From: Chth-196 sp044376515
Lineage (GTDB): Bacteria > Verrucomicrobiota > Verrucomicrobiia > Chthoniobacterales > Chthoniobacteraceae
Reading direction: 5' to 3'
Assembly (NCBI GenBank): GCA_044376515.1
Contig: JBILKV010000061.1
Span: forward strand, 1-22,007
Length of the DNA: 22,007 nt
Shown: positions 1-8,090 of the stretch, in pieces
Layout: every line of letters begins with the position of its first letter
How positions within the stretch are numbered: position 1 is the first letter of the stretch
Translations under genes and position numbers: made by a program
The notes under the pieces: model-generated
Databases searched by the model: none
Told to the model about the DNA's origin: nothing
What the model saw: only the letters and a program-made list of their open reading frames with translations

Positions 1-597
1 GCCCTCAGGCACTATGTTGTGCAAGCGCTCGCCGAGGAGGCGCAGGGAGGAAAAGCGATACCACTCGTGGCCCACTTTTTCGACGGAACAGAGGAATGCG
101 CGGGACTCGCCGCTGACCGTGGCGAGCCTCCAACCGGCTTGGTTCGGCGGGAAATCGACGTCCGTCCACCCGGCGGTGTCGGAAGGAGCCGCCGGGACCG
201 CGGCGCCCGGCTTGAGATATTTCAGGGTGCCGTTCCGTTGAAAGAGTACGGACCGGAACTGGACCGGCCGTTTTAGGACGACGAGGTACTGGATGAGTTT
301 GGTGTCGTTTTGTTTGCTGTAGTGGATGGCCGACCAGGGTTCGCCGGGAGCCAGTCCCAAGGTGCTGAAGATCCCATTCTTGAAATCGCCTTCGGCCTTC
401 TGTCCATCCACCCAGGCTGCGCAGGCGGGCAGATCGATGTCGGCCGCGCTCAACTCGACGCCAAGCTCCGGTGCCCGGCCCTCGCGGGCGGGCGTCACGG
501 CGGCGGTCTGCAACACGCCGGCCAGTGCGAAGACGCTGAGTGCGAGGCCCGTGAATTTCAAGAAGAGGGGCCCTGGATTCAGGTGGGTGTGTTTCAT
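1..597 (-). CDS. Secreted protein of unknown family, 3' partial
   Basis: An open frame of 199 codons begins at an ATG and continues past the left window edge without a stop. The N-terminus (MKHTHLNPGPLFLKFTGLAL...) has a basic/hydrophilic stretch followed by a hydrophobic core at about residues 12-32, ending in small residues before the acidic mature part. This fits a Sec signal peptide. The mature part alternates short hydrophobic strands and turns, suggesting a beta-sandwich, but I do not recognise a family. It lies 92 bp downstream of the preceding gene on the same strand and is the last visible member of the sigma-factor operon, so an envelope role is likely. A longer overlapping frame in another register (871 to 5) is arginine/proline-rich and looks like a shadow. 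Confidence 0.72.
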   Translation of the reverse strand, partial: MKHTHLNPGPLFLKFTGLALSVFALAGVLQTAAVTPAREGRAPELGVELSAADIDLPACAAWVDGQKAEGDFKNGIFSTLGLAPGEPWSAIHYSKQNDTKLIQYLVVLKRPVQFRSVLFQRNGTLKYLKPGAAVPAAPSDTAGWTDVDFPPNQAGWRLATVSGESRAFLCSVEKVGHEWYRFSSLRLLGERLHNIVPEG

Positions 598-689
598 GGG
601 GAGAGGGATGAGATGCTTTCAGCCGGTTCGCGGGATCAGGGGTTGGGGCGTTAAACCGGAGTGCCTTTGGCACCGGTGGCGGCCGCAGA

Positions 690-1928
690 CTAGTAGCTGC
701 GGAACGCTTCCTCCAACGGTGGAAACTTGGTGCGCCAGCCGGCGGGAAAAAAGCGTACAATGCCCTTTGGACGGAAGCCCTCCAATAAAATGTCGCACTG
801 CACCTGAATGCGCACGCCCGCCTCGCCGGGTTTCGGGGGAAACTTGACCACGCTGAGAATGTTCCCCCCATGTCGGTCGTTGACCGGGTCCCACATCAGG
901 AGCGCGTCCCGCGTGACGGCCATGGTACCCTTCGGCGCCTTCGGGTCTTTGGGTTCCTTGGCCAGCGGCCAGCCGATGGGATCTTCATGAATAAGTTTCA
1001 GCTCTTCAAACAACGCGTGGTCAAACGTGTCGAAAAAGGTGACCGTGACCACCTCTGTTTTGTCATCGACGGCCTCGACCCAGCCGGGCAGGCCCCGTTC
1101 GCGCATGTGGTCGTGATGGCGCCTGGTTTGCTGCGTGGCTGCCAGAGTCCGGCTTTCCTCGTCCATCCAGACGTCTAGCAAGCGGCCCGGACCAAACAAG
1201 GTGGCCCATGTGACGTTGAACAACACGTGCTGTCCGGGCTGCAGAGCATCGGCTTCCACGACGGTCCTGCCCTTGTGGATCAGGGTGCTTTGCTGGAGAT
1301 CAAAGGTCTTGGGCTCGCCCACGGCCTGCTCCTTCCGGTGCAGGCGGACGGTGAGCTTCTTTTTTTCAAGATCCACTGCCTCAAGCTTCCATGCTTCTCC
1401 GTTTCGCTTGTGGTAGGAGAAGTCGTCCTCCAGACGAAAGCACCGATTGAAGTCGATCTCATTCGACTGCCGCCCGTGGTTGTTTAGGTTGGTGGGTAGC
1501 GGGGCTTTGTCCTCAGTCGGTCGAAAGTAAAAAAGGCCGCGCAGATGCGTCCCCAAGGGAATGTCCTGCAAGGCTGCCGGCGCGCCGTGATACCAAATGG
1601 CGCCGTACGGCAGCATGCGGACGTCGATCGGCAGATCCAGGTTTCCAGCATTCTGGGAATCATCGCGGTCCACCCGCAGGTGAAAGCGCCGTTCCAAATG
1701 GTCCACGTGAATCAGTTCCCCGGATATGGCATGTGCCGAAGCGGGGGGAGGAAACTCTCCGTTGGTCAGCTGAAACCACTGTAGGACGGATTGCTTGTCC
1801 TTGCCCGCGAGTTTTCTGACTTCCTCCGGCGAGTAGAGACCCTGTGCGTCGGTGCGAAACGGTGGCGGGGCTTGCTGAGCGGAGGCGGAGAGCGCGGCGG
1901 CGAAGCACAGGGGCAGAAGCAAACGCAT
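690..1928 (-). CDS. Secreted protein of unknown function, operon-linked
   Basis: This encodes about 412 residues. I placed the start at the internal ATG that gives MRLLLPLCFAAALSASAQ, a clean Sec signal peptide cleaved near ASA-QQ. The frame could also open 13 codons earlier at a GTG overlapping the upstream stop, but that extension is arginine-rich and would bury the signal. The mature protein has several blocks that look like short OB-like or beta-barrel repeats: a segment around residues 65-120, one around 165-235, and one around 260-310 of the form 'V.AVD..T..VTVTFF'. No cysteine haem motif is present. I do not recognise the family. It follows the DUF1552 gene by 35 bp and probably shares its mRNA. 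Confidence is high that it is a gene and low for any function. Confidence 0.82.
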   Translation of the reverse strand: MRLLLPLCFAAALSASAQQAPPPFRTDAQGLYSPEEVRKLAGKDKQSVLQWFQLTNGEFPPPASAHAISGELIHVDHLERRFHLRVDRDDSQNAGNLDLPIDVRMLPYGAIWYHGAPAALQDIPLGTHLRGLFYFRPTEDKAPLPTNLNNHGRQSNEIDFNRCFRLEDDFSYHKRNGEAWKLEAVDLEKKKLTVRLHRKEQAVGEPKTFDLQQSTLIHKGRTVVEADALQPGQHVLFNVTWATLFGPGRLLDVWMDEESRTLAATQQTRRHHDHMRERGLPGWVEAVDDKTEVVTVTFFDTFDHALFEELKLIHEDPIGWPLAKEPKDPKAPKGTMAVTRDALLMWDPVNDRHGGNILSVVKFPPKPGEAGVRIQVQCDILLEGFRPKGIVRFFPAGWRTKFPPLEEAFRSY

Positions 1929-1963
1929 GGCGCGTGGGCGGCGGCGGGTGAAGGGGCGGGGTG

Positions 1964-3325
1964 TCACGCGAGCACCTCTGAGAGGGGCTTGAGGCTGTCT
2001 TGGAACCGGTCCACCGGCACGTCGACGCGTTGGAGCATGGTGAGGAGGAGGTTGCTGAGCCGTGCGTCACTGTCCACCGGACGCGAGCAGACCCGGTAAT
2101 GGTTGGAGGCGTCCTCGATGTTGTAACGGCCGATTTTGGGCAGGTTGAAGTCGACATGCTGTCCGTGCCGGTATCCTAGGGCGCGTCCGCCGGCGAGGAG
2201 CGTGGGGAGGTTGGCGTTTCCGTGGCTGTGGCCGTAGGCCATGCCGCTGCCCCAGAGCACCTGAGTGGTGTCGAGCAGGCTCTGGCCGTCTTCCTTGGAT
2301 GCCTTGAGCTGGTCGAGGAAGTAGCTTAACTGTTCGACGAGGAAGGCGTCCGTTTGGGTAAGCCGGCGGAGCTGTTCGGGATCGCCGTTGTGGTGGGACA
2401 GTCCGTGCCGGGTCTGGGAGATCCCGATGTCGGGAATCGCGCCGCCGTTGGCTTCGCTGCAGATCATGCAGGTGATCACACGGGTGGAATCCGTCCGGAG
2501 CGCCATCAACATGAGGTCAAAAAAGAGCCGGTGGTATTCCGCCACGGCGTTGAGGTTGAGTTTGCGGGTGAGGTGCGCGATCTCGTCGTTGGAGAGTATC
2601 GGTTTGGGAATGTTTAACCATTCGTCGGCGCGCTGGGTGCGTTCCTCGATCTGGCGCACCGCGGTGAGGTAGTCGTCGAGTTTGGTGCGATCTTCGCTGC
2701 CGAGCCGTTGGGCCGTGCGTTTGGCGTCCTGGGCGACCCGATCCAGAATGCTGCCGCGCCGCTGGAGTCGCCGGCGGATACTTTCCTTGCTTTCTTTGTC
2801 GACGCCAAAGAGCTGGTTGAAGAGCTGCTGGGTGTTCCGCTCCGCGGGCAATTGGATGCCGTCCCGGGACCAGGCGAGGGAGTGTCCCTCGATGGCCAGT
2901 TCCAGCGAAGAAAAGCGGGTGGTCCTGCCTTGAACCTCCGCCATCAACTGGTCGGCGGACACGGTGTTGCGGAAGGCGCCGCCGTCCCCCGGAACGTTGG
3001 CGCCCGTAAGCCAGACTCTGTCGCAGTTGTGGGCCTTGCCGAGGACCATGGGATGGTGCAGGCCGCTCACGGGTGTGACCTCGCCGCGGTGGCGCTCGAG
3101 AGATTCGAGGGGTTTGCTGAACTCGAAATCCTTCCCGGCTTTTTCGATCTGCCAGGTCAGGGTGTTGACGCCGTTTGGAATGTAGAGAAAGACGCTGCGC
3201 TTGGGGGTCGGCGTTGCCTTGGGGGTCGCCATACAATTGAGAAGGGGCAGCGAGATGGTGGCTCCCACGCCGCGCAGGAAATGACGGCGGCTCATCCGCC
3301 ACTTGTTGAGGTTGAGATTACTCAT
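1964..3325 (-). CDS. DUF1552 family protein with Tat signal (first copy)
   Basis: This is a 453-residue protein. Residues 12-18 carry a twin-arginine motif (SRRHFLR) followed by a hydrophobic stretch (GVGATISLPLLN), so export in folded form through Tat is expected. The body matches the DUF1552 family (PF07586) by its hallmarks: an early 'P.R..FLYIPNGV' segment, an internal 'ALRTDSTRVITCM' stretch, a conserved 'GLSHHNGD' histidine motif, and a C-terminal 'LWGSGMAYGHSHGNANLPTLLAGG' block. The family is typical of Planctomycetes and Verrucomicrobia and is normally paired with DUF1592/PSCyt proteins, as here, where the cytochrome-like gene lies 75 bp upstream. Its biochemical activity is not established. 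The ATG used begins 10 residues before an alternative ATG (MSRRHFLRG) that would also keep the Tat motif. Confidence 0.93.
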   Translation of the reverse strand: MSNLNLNKWRMSRRHFLRGVGATISLPLLNCMATPKATPTPKRSVFLYIPNGVNTLTWQIEKAGKDFEFSKPLESLERHRGEVTPVSGLHHPMVLGKAHNCDRVWLTGANVPGDGGAFRNTVSADQLMAEVQGRTTRFSSLELAIEGHSLAWSRDGIQLPAERNTQQLFNQLFGVDKESKESIRRRLQRRGSILDRVAQDAKRTAQRLGSEDRTKLDDYLTAVRQIEERTQRADEWLNIPKPILSNDEIAHLTRKLNLNAVAEYHRLFFDLMLMALRTDSTRVITCMICSEANGGAIPDIGISQTRHGLSHHNGDPEQLRRLTQTDAFLVEQLSYFLDQLKASKEDGQSLLDTTQVLWGSGMAYGHSHGNANLPTLLAGGRALGYRHGQHVDFNLPKIGRYNIEDASNHYRVCSRPVDSDARLSNLLLTMLQRVDVPVDRFQDSLKPLSEVLA

Positions 3326-3400
3326 GGTATTCGGTGTGCTGGGGTTGGGGCTGGGGCGGGTGAACGGAAGGGGCGGAGATAAACGGCGGCCGGAATCGTC

Positions 3401-5809
3401 TTAACGGGTTTGGAAGAGGTTGGAGCACACGAACGCCTCGAGCAGGTCGCGCAGGCGGTAGTCCTTGGCTTTGCTGGTTGCGGCGACGGCCTTGAGGGCT
3501 TCACGGTCGTCAAAGGTCATGCTGCGGCGCAGAGCGTAGGTAGCCAGCTTTTCGATGAATGCCTGGTTGAACGTGTCGATGTCCTCGAGGAGGAGTTGTT
3601 TGAATTCCTCCGGTGTTTGATAGGCCTTGCCGTTGGCCAGTTTGCCGGCGGGGTTGACGGCTGGATCCTCTCCTGCACCCTCGGTGCGTTCCTGGGTGCG
3701 CCAGCGGCCGATCGCATCGTAATTTTCAAAGGCAAGCCCGAGCGGGTCGATTTTCGCATGACAGGACGCGCAGTGTGGATCGTGGATGTGCGCTTCGAGT
3801 TTCATGCGGAGCGTCGCCTTTGGCGAATCCACGGGGTTCGGGGCGATCGGCTCCACATTGGCCGGGGGCGGTGGCGGGACCTTTCCAAAGATGACCTCCG
3901 AAAGCCAGACCCCGCGGTGCACGGGACGGTGCCGCGTGCCGTCCGAGGTGAGGGAAAGGATCGCCGCCTGTGTCAGCAATCCTCCGCGGCGGCTGTCTGA
4001 GGGCAGTGAGACCTTCCTCATTCCCTCGCCGTAACCAACGGCGGAGGGCTGGCCGTAGAAGTCAGCGAGGCATGCGTTCCACATGCTCCAGTCGGAGTGC
4101 AGAAATTCGCGGAGGGTGAGTCCGCCGTGCAGCACCTCGCGAAAGAACGCCTTTGTCTCGGCCACCATGCTCTGCTCGAGGACGTCGTGGTATTCGGGAT
4201 ACAGTTTTTTGTCTGGGGGAAAGCGCCCCACTTTTTGCAGGTGCAGCCACTGGCGCGCGAAGGAATCACTGAATCTCGAAGCCCGCGGATCCGCGAGCAT
4301 GCGTGCCACTTGCCGGGACAACTCGGCCGGATCTTGCAGTTTGCCAGCCTGCGCGCGCGCGAAGAGTTCGTCGTCCGGCATCGTGCTCCAGAGCAGGTAG
4401 GAGAGCCGGGAGGCGATCTCCCAGTGATTGAGTTGGTTTCGATGGGCAAGTTCGTCCCCTTCGGTGATGAAGAGAAAGCTCTTGGAGCAGAGCACCGCGA
4501 GCAGGCCCGCTTTCACGGCGTCGCTGAACTTTTCACCGTTATTAAATTCCACTTTGACGATGTCGACGAAGCCCTCGAGTTCGTCGGCTGCGACCGGACG
4601 CCGGAAGGCGCGGCGGGCCAGGCGTTCCAATCCTTCGCGGACCTGGTCCCAGTTGGCATGTTCCTGCGGCCAGTACTCCTTTCTACGGGCCTTTTCCTCG
4701 GCCGTTTGAATGGGCCCCTTCCACGCCACCGTATCGAGAAGGAGAAACGGGTAGCGGGGTTCGCCGGCTTCATCGGTGAGTTTGAGCTGCCAGGGGATGC
4801 GGCCGTCCGCGATGCTGATGAAGGGCTTTGCACCGTGGCGGTTTGCGATGAGGCGTGGGGAAAGGCCGCTGCGTGCCGAGTTGAAAACGTGGATTTCGGG
4901 CCGGCCTTCGGGCAGGTGCGTCTGAAAGGTGACGGTGATCGGTTTGTCCTCGGGGGCGACGATGTCCGATTCAAAGAGGATCCGGCCCAGCTTGTTTTCG
5001 ATCACCTTGAGGCGGGGTGCCTGCCCGTTCGCAGGCTTGAGTCCGCTCAGGGTGTAGCTGATCTCGTACATGCCGGGAGCGGGCAGGTTGTCGCGCGCGG
5101 AGGTGATGAAGGTGGCGCCGGGCCACATCTCGTGACGCACCTTGTCGAGAAGGCCGCGTGCGGCGAGTTCGTCGCGGTAGGGTTGGCGGATCGACTTTTC
5201 GTGCACGGCCCGGTGCGTGGTGTCCAAGAGCCTCGGTTCGACGGCGGGATACGCCTCGGCGAGGATGACCTCCGCCGCCTTGAAATACTTCTCCAGATTG
5301 GACGCGGAAAGATTCAGCACGGAGCCGAGTCGTTCAAAGCCACGCCATTCCTCGTCTTCCATGAGCCCCACGGGGTCGGTGGGGTCGAAGTGCACGCCGA
5401 GGAGGTCGCGGATGGTGTGCATGTATTCCTCCCGGGTGAGGCGGTTGAAGGAGACCCGTCCGCGTGCGGCGAGCCTGGCGCTCTCCCCTTCCTTCATTCG
5501 CGCGGAAATCCACTCGATGATCCGGGCGCTTTCCCCGGGGCTGGGACGGTTCTTTTCTTTCTTGGGAGGCATCTCGCCGGCGCTGATGCGTTCGAGGATT
5601 TCGAGCCATTGCGGAGTGTTTTCAAACCCCACCTTGGGACTGAGGTTGTCGATGCGGAAGTCCCCCTTCTGCACCTCGGCGTCATGGCATTTCTGGCAGT
5701 ATTGGTTGAGGTAGGTATGCACGCCCGGTTCGAGCGTCGGGGAAGGGGCGGCCCACGCGGCACCGGCGAGCAGTGCAAGGGTAAACGTCAGGGGAAAACG
5801 GGTGTGCAT
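3401..5809 (-). CDS. PSCyt/DUF1592 multidomain secreted cytochrome-like protein (first copy)
   Basis: About 802 residues from the ATG that begins MHTRFPLTFTLALLAGAAWA, a standard Sec signal peptide. The open frame extends 102 codons upstream, but that extension is proline/arginine-rich and is not part of the protein. A c-type haem motif CQKCH lies at residues 38-42 and a second CxxCH (CASCH) at 680-684. The order of recognisable blocks is PSCyt haem domain, DUF1587 (RVSFNRLTREEYMHTIRDLL...), DUF1595 (LARRAFRRPV...), DUF1592 (ASRLSYLLWSTMPDDEL...), DUF1588 around the second CxxCH (IDPLGLAFENYD), and C-terminal DUF1585 (TYALRRSMTFDD...). This is the complete standard architecture of the PVC-specific family. 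Known: it co-occurs with DUF1552. Inferred: a haem-bearing envelope enzyme or electron carrier acting on extracellular polymers. Confidence 0.94.
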   Translation of the reverse strand: MHTRFPLTFTLALLAGAAWAAPSPTLEPGVHTYLNQYCQKCHDAEVQKGDFRIDNLSPKVGFENTPQWLEILERISAGEMPPKKEKNRPSPGESARIIEWISARMKEGESARLAARGRVSFNRLTREEYMHTIRDLLGVHFDPTDPVGLMEDEEWRGFERLGSVLNLSASNLEKYFKAAEVILAEAYPAVEPRLLDTTHRAVHEKSIRQPYRDELAARGLLDKVRHEMWPGATFITSARDNLPAPGMYEISYTLSGLKPANGQAPRLKVIENKLGRILFESDIVAPEDKPITVTFQTHLPEGRPEIHVFNSARSGLSPRLIANRHGAKPFISIADGRIPWQLKLTDEAGEPRYPFLLLDTVAWKGPIQTAEEKARRKEYWPQEHANWDQVREGLERLARRAFRRPVAADELEGFVDIVKVEFNNGEKFSDAVKAGLLAVLCSKSFLFITEGDELAHRNQLNHWEIASRLSYLLWSTMPDDELFARAQAGKLQDPAELSRQVARMLADPRASRFSDSFARQWLHLQKVGRFPPDKKLYPEYHDVLEQSMVAETKAFFREVLHGGLTLREFLHSDWSMWNACLADFYGQPSAVGYGEGMRKVSLPSDSRRGGLLTQAAILSLTSDGTRHRPVHRGVWLSEVIFGKVPPPPPANVEPIAPNPVDSPKATLRMKLEAHIHDPHCASCHAKIDPLGLAFENYDAIGRWRTQERTEGAGEDPAVNPAGKLANGKAYQTPEEFKQLLLEDIDTFNQAFIEKLATYALRRSMTFDDREALKAVAATSKAKDYRLRDLLEAFVCSNLFQTR

Positions 5810-5910
5810 AGAATTATGCCGTGGAGAAGGGTGGGGGACTGGGGCGAATGCGGGCGTTTCTGAGGGGAGGGGCTTTGGCGGAGCGTTGTGGGGAGTGTTG
5901 TGGGGAGTGG

Positions 5911-7557
5911 TTAGTTTCCGCCGAGGTACAGGGCGCGGCCCCAGGCGGCTCCGTTTTGGAAGAAGTTTTCCGGTGTGATGCCTAGGTTGGTCCGGCTGTG
6001 AGGGTTGGTGACTTCGACGAGTTGCCCGCGGCAGAGGCGGCCGTCGGCATCGCTCCAGTGGACCATCCAGAGGGCGGCCATGGTGTCGCCTGCATGGGGC
6101 GGATCCGTCTCGCAATGCAGCAGGGCCCAGGGGATGGCATATTCCAAGGTGTAGCCCCGGCCATCGGCGTCCCTCCGGTAGGCGCCGCGCCAGCCGACGG
6201 GCTGTTCCTTTTCCGGGCGAAAGCGAAATCCGTACTGCAGTCCGAGCCGCGCGTTTCCGGTGCGGGCGTCATGGGAAAGGATCATGGAAACTACGCGGTC
6301 GCTCAGCGAGTCCGGTGAGGCCGGATCTTTTGGATTTTGAGAGTGCGCATCGGACCTCGTGCCCTTGAGAGGCCAGCCCAGGGTGCGGTCGGTGGAAAGA
6401 CGCACGATGACGCTGCCGCCGGCGAATTCCGTCGGGCCTTCTGAGGAGTTCCGCATGGGTTCGGGGTCGCCGACGTGCGCCCCGATGTAAAGTTGCTGTG
6501 CGTCGTACATCATCATGGCCTCGACGAAATAGCTCCCGTTGTAGGGAGGCAGGCAGGCGCTGCGGAAGGCATGGGCGCGGTTCCATTCCGCGAGGTCGGC
6601 GTCCACCACCACGGGCGTGTCTGGCTGCGGAATGCGCACGGACTCGACCGTGGGCCGGTTGTAGGCGATGCCTCCGGGGGAAAAACGGGAGGCCGGCGGC
6701 GGCGGCGGCAGATGCTGCACAAAAACATTCTCGCGGAATACTTCCGGGGTGAAAGTCCCGTCCTTTTTGCTCACCAGCGACTCCCCCACGCTCAACTCCC
6801 TGCTCTCGTGCGTCGTGAGAAAGTCCGCCCGCACGCTTCCCGAAAAAACCTGCACGCGGGACTCTCCATCCAACGCGGTACTGGCTCCAAACTCCGTGCC
6901 CAGATCCGTCACGCGCATGTGGGGCAGGTCCATCACAAAGCCCGACTTTCCGGGAGGCATGCGCACGACGGCGCTGCCGAGCAGCAACCGGGCGTGCAGG
7001 GGGCCGACGAGTTCGAAGCGCGCCGGGGCTTCTATGAGCAAAACGGCGCCGGCAGGAGTCACCAACTCCAAAAGACCGGTTTCCAAATCCCGGACACCGG
7101 GTGCCAGTGCCTCGCCCACCGACACGGAGGTCACGGAGTTTCCGTTGGCCCACCGAGCGTCGAGGCTGGCCTTGACGGTCGCGGGACCGGCCGGGGTGCC
7201 CACGGGAAGCCAAAAACGAGTGAGCGCGACGAGGGCGCACGCCGCCGCCGCGAGTGCGAGCGCACTGCGCAGGAACGGGGTTCTCCATGGGGAGATGCGG
7301 GCCTCCCTCGCCAGGGTAGACGGCGCCGGGAGCTGGGCGGGGAGCTGGGCGGGGAGCGACTCGGCGTGCCCGCTCTCCTCTCCGCGGTGTTCCCACGCCA
7401 GACCGGCGTGCACCTCCAGATAAGCCAGAAAGCAGAGCCGCGCTGCTTCACCTCCGCGAAGTTGCGCCTCGAGTGCCTGAAGTTGCTCCGGGGAAAGGGT
7501 CCCGGCGACGTAGGCTTCAGCCAGTTCGCGGATGTCATCAATGGGCGGCGGAGTCAT
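5911..7557 (-). CDS. FecR-like anti-sigma/sensor with C-terminal CBM9/DOMON-like domain
   Basis: A 548-residue protein that begins inside the last codons of the sigma gene (ATGA overlap, so translation is probably coupled). Residues 1-60 form an acidic helical cytoplasmic part of the kind that binds ECF sigma factors (ELAEAYVAGTLSPEQLQALE). A single membrane helix runs at about 97-118. Residues 125-275 are a FecR domain with the hallmark 'MRVTDLGTEFG' and 'VQVFSGSV' motifs. A proline run follows near 284-288. From about 310 the sequence 'PVVVDADLAEWNRA' opens a CBM9/DOMON-like beta-sandwich that continues to the C-terminus. This domain is known in sugar- or haem-binding contexts. Inferred topology: N-terminus inside, FecR and ligand-binding domains outside the membrane, relaying an extracellular cue to the sigma factor. 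Confidence 0.9.
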   Translation of the reverse strand: MTPPPIDDIRELAEAYVAGTLSPEQLQALEAQLRGGEAARLCFLAYLEVHAGLAWEHRGEESGHAESLPAQLPAQLPAPSTLAREARISPWRTPFLRSALALAAAACALVALTRFWLPVGTPAGPATVKASLDARWANGNSVTSVSVGEALAPGVRDLETGLLELVTPAGAVLLIEAPARFELVGPLHARLLLGSAVVRMPPGKSGFVMDLPHMRVTDLGTEFGASTALDGESRVQVFSGSVRADFLTTHESRELSVGESLVSKKDGTFTPEVFRENVFVQHLPPPPPASRFSPGGIAYNRPTVESVRIPQPDTPVVVDADLAEWNRAHAFRSACLPPYNGSYFVEAMMMYDAQQLYIGAHVGDPEPMRNSSEGPTEFAGGSVIVRLSTDRTLGWPLKGTRSDAHSQNPKDPASPDSLSDRVVSMILSHDARTGNARLGLQYGFRFRPEKEQPVGWRGAYRRDADGRGYTLEYAIPWALLHCETDPPHAGDTMAALWMVHWSDADGRLCRGQLVEVTNPHSRTNLGITPENFFQNGAAWGRALYLGGN

Positions 7558-8090
7558 GCTGCACCTCCTTCGCGGACGTTTTTTTGAATGCAGTCGTGAA
7601 GAATGGCCCGGACATGGCGCAGCACCTTGTAGAGCGCGTTGGGGGAGCGGCCGGCTCCGGATGCAGAGGACTTCAGGTTGGCTGCGCTGTAGCCTTCCTT
7701 AACCAACGCGCGCTGTTTGGGAGTGAGCCGCTCGATGCACAGGGCGAGGGCGCGGTGCCATTCGTCCAGCAGGGAACCATGCATCTCCCGCGTGTGCAGG
7801 AGCGAATCGAGAACCTCTTCGCTCAAATGGGAAAGCGTCGCCTTGCGGGTGGTCTCCCTTCGCCGGAAGTTGCGCACGTGATTGTGGGCGGTTGCACACG
7901 CCCAGCTGGAGAACTCTCCGGCGGCGGGGTCGAACTTGGAGCGGTTTTGCCAGAGGGTGACGCAGGTTTGCTGCAACAGATCCTCCGCGTCGCTGCGGGA
8001 AGGGACCAACGTCATCAAAAACCGGAAAATCCGGTTTTGATTCGCCAGTAACAGCGTCACGAAATGTTGATCCTCTTCCGGGGTGGACAT
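7554..8090 (-). CDS. ECF-type RNA polymerase sigma-70 family factor
   Basis: 178 residues from the ATG giving MSTPEEDQHFVTLLLANQ; the frame extends 55 codons upstream, but those residues are low-complexity and non-homologous. Sigma region 2 spans about residues 10-80, with the 'RIFRFLMTLVPSRSDAEDLL' helix, 'TLWQNRSKFDP' and 'FSSWACATAHNHVRNFRRR'. Region 4 spans about 112-172, with 'LTPKQRALV' and a recognition helix around 'GRSPNALYKVLRHVR'. The spacing and wording fit the sigma subfamily common in Planctomycetes and Verrucomicrobia (the Rhodopirellula/Verrucomicrobium type). Its stop overlaps the FecR gene start by 4 bp. Inferred: it directs transcription of its own operon, including the downstream DUF1592/DUF1552 genes, when released by the FecR protein. 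Confidence 0.93.
   Translation of the reverse strand: MSTPEEDQHFVTLLLANQNRIFRFLMTLVPSRSDAEDLLQQTCVTLWQNRSKFDPAAGEFSSWACATAHNHVRNFRRRETTRKATLSHLSEEVLDSLLHTREMHGSLLDEWHRALALCIERLTPKQRALVKEGYSAANLKSSASGAGRSPNALYKVLRHVRAILHDCIQKNVREGGAA

Noticed and set aside
656..675. Hairpin after the unknown secreted gene (GTGCC-ttt-GGCAC with flanking CCGG)
   Set aside because: On the transcribed strand only a short TTT follows the stem and the outer pairs need a bulge; too weak to call a terminator.
5..871. 288-codon minus-strand frame overlapping the first two genes
   Set aside because: Arginine/proline-rich and out of register with the signal-peptide-bearing frames on the same strand.
4097..5863. 588-codon plus-strand open frame opposite the first DUF1592 gene
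   Set aside because: It is antisense to a gene with full domain architecture and haem motifs; long antisense frames are expected from codon bias in GC-rich DNA, and its translation has no motif.
6475..7587. 370-codon plus-strand frame opposite the FecR gene
   Set aside because: Antisense shadow; histidine/arginine/glycine-rich with no domain, while the minus strand shows a complete FecR domain and membrane helix.
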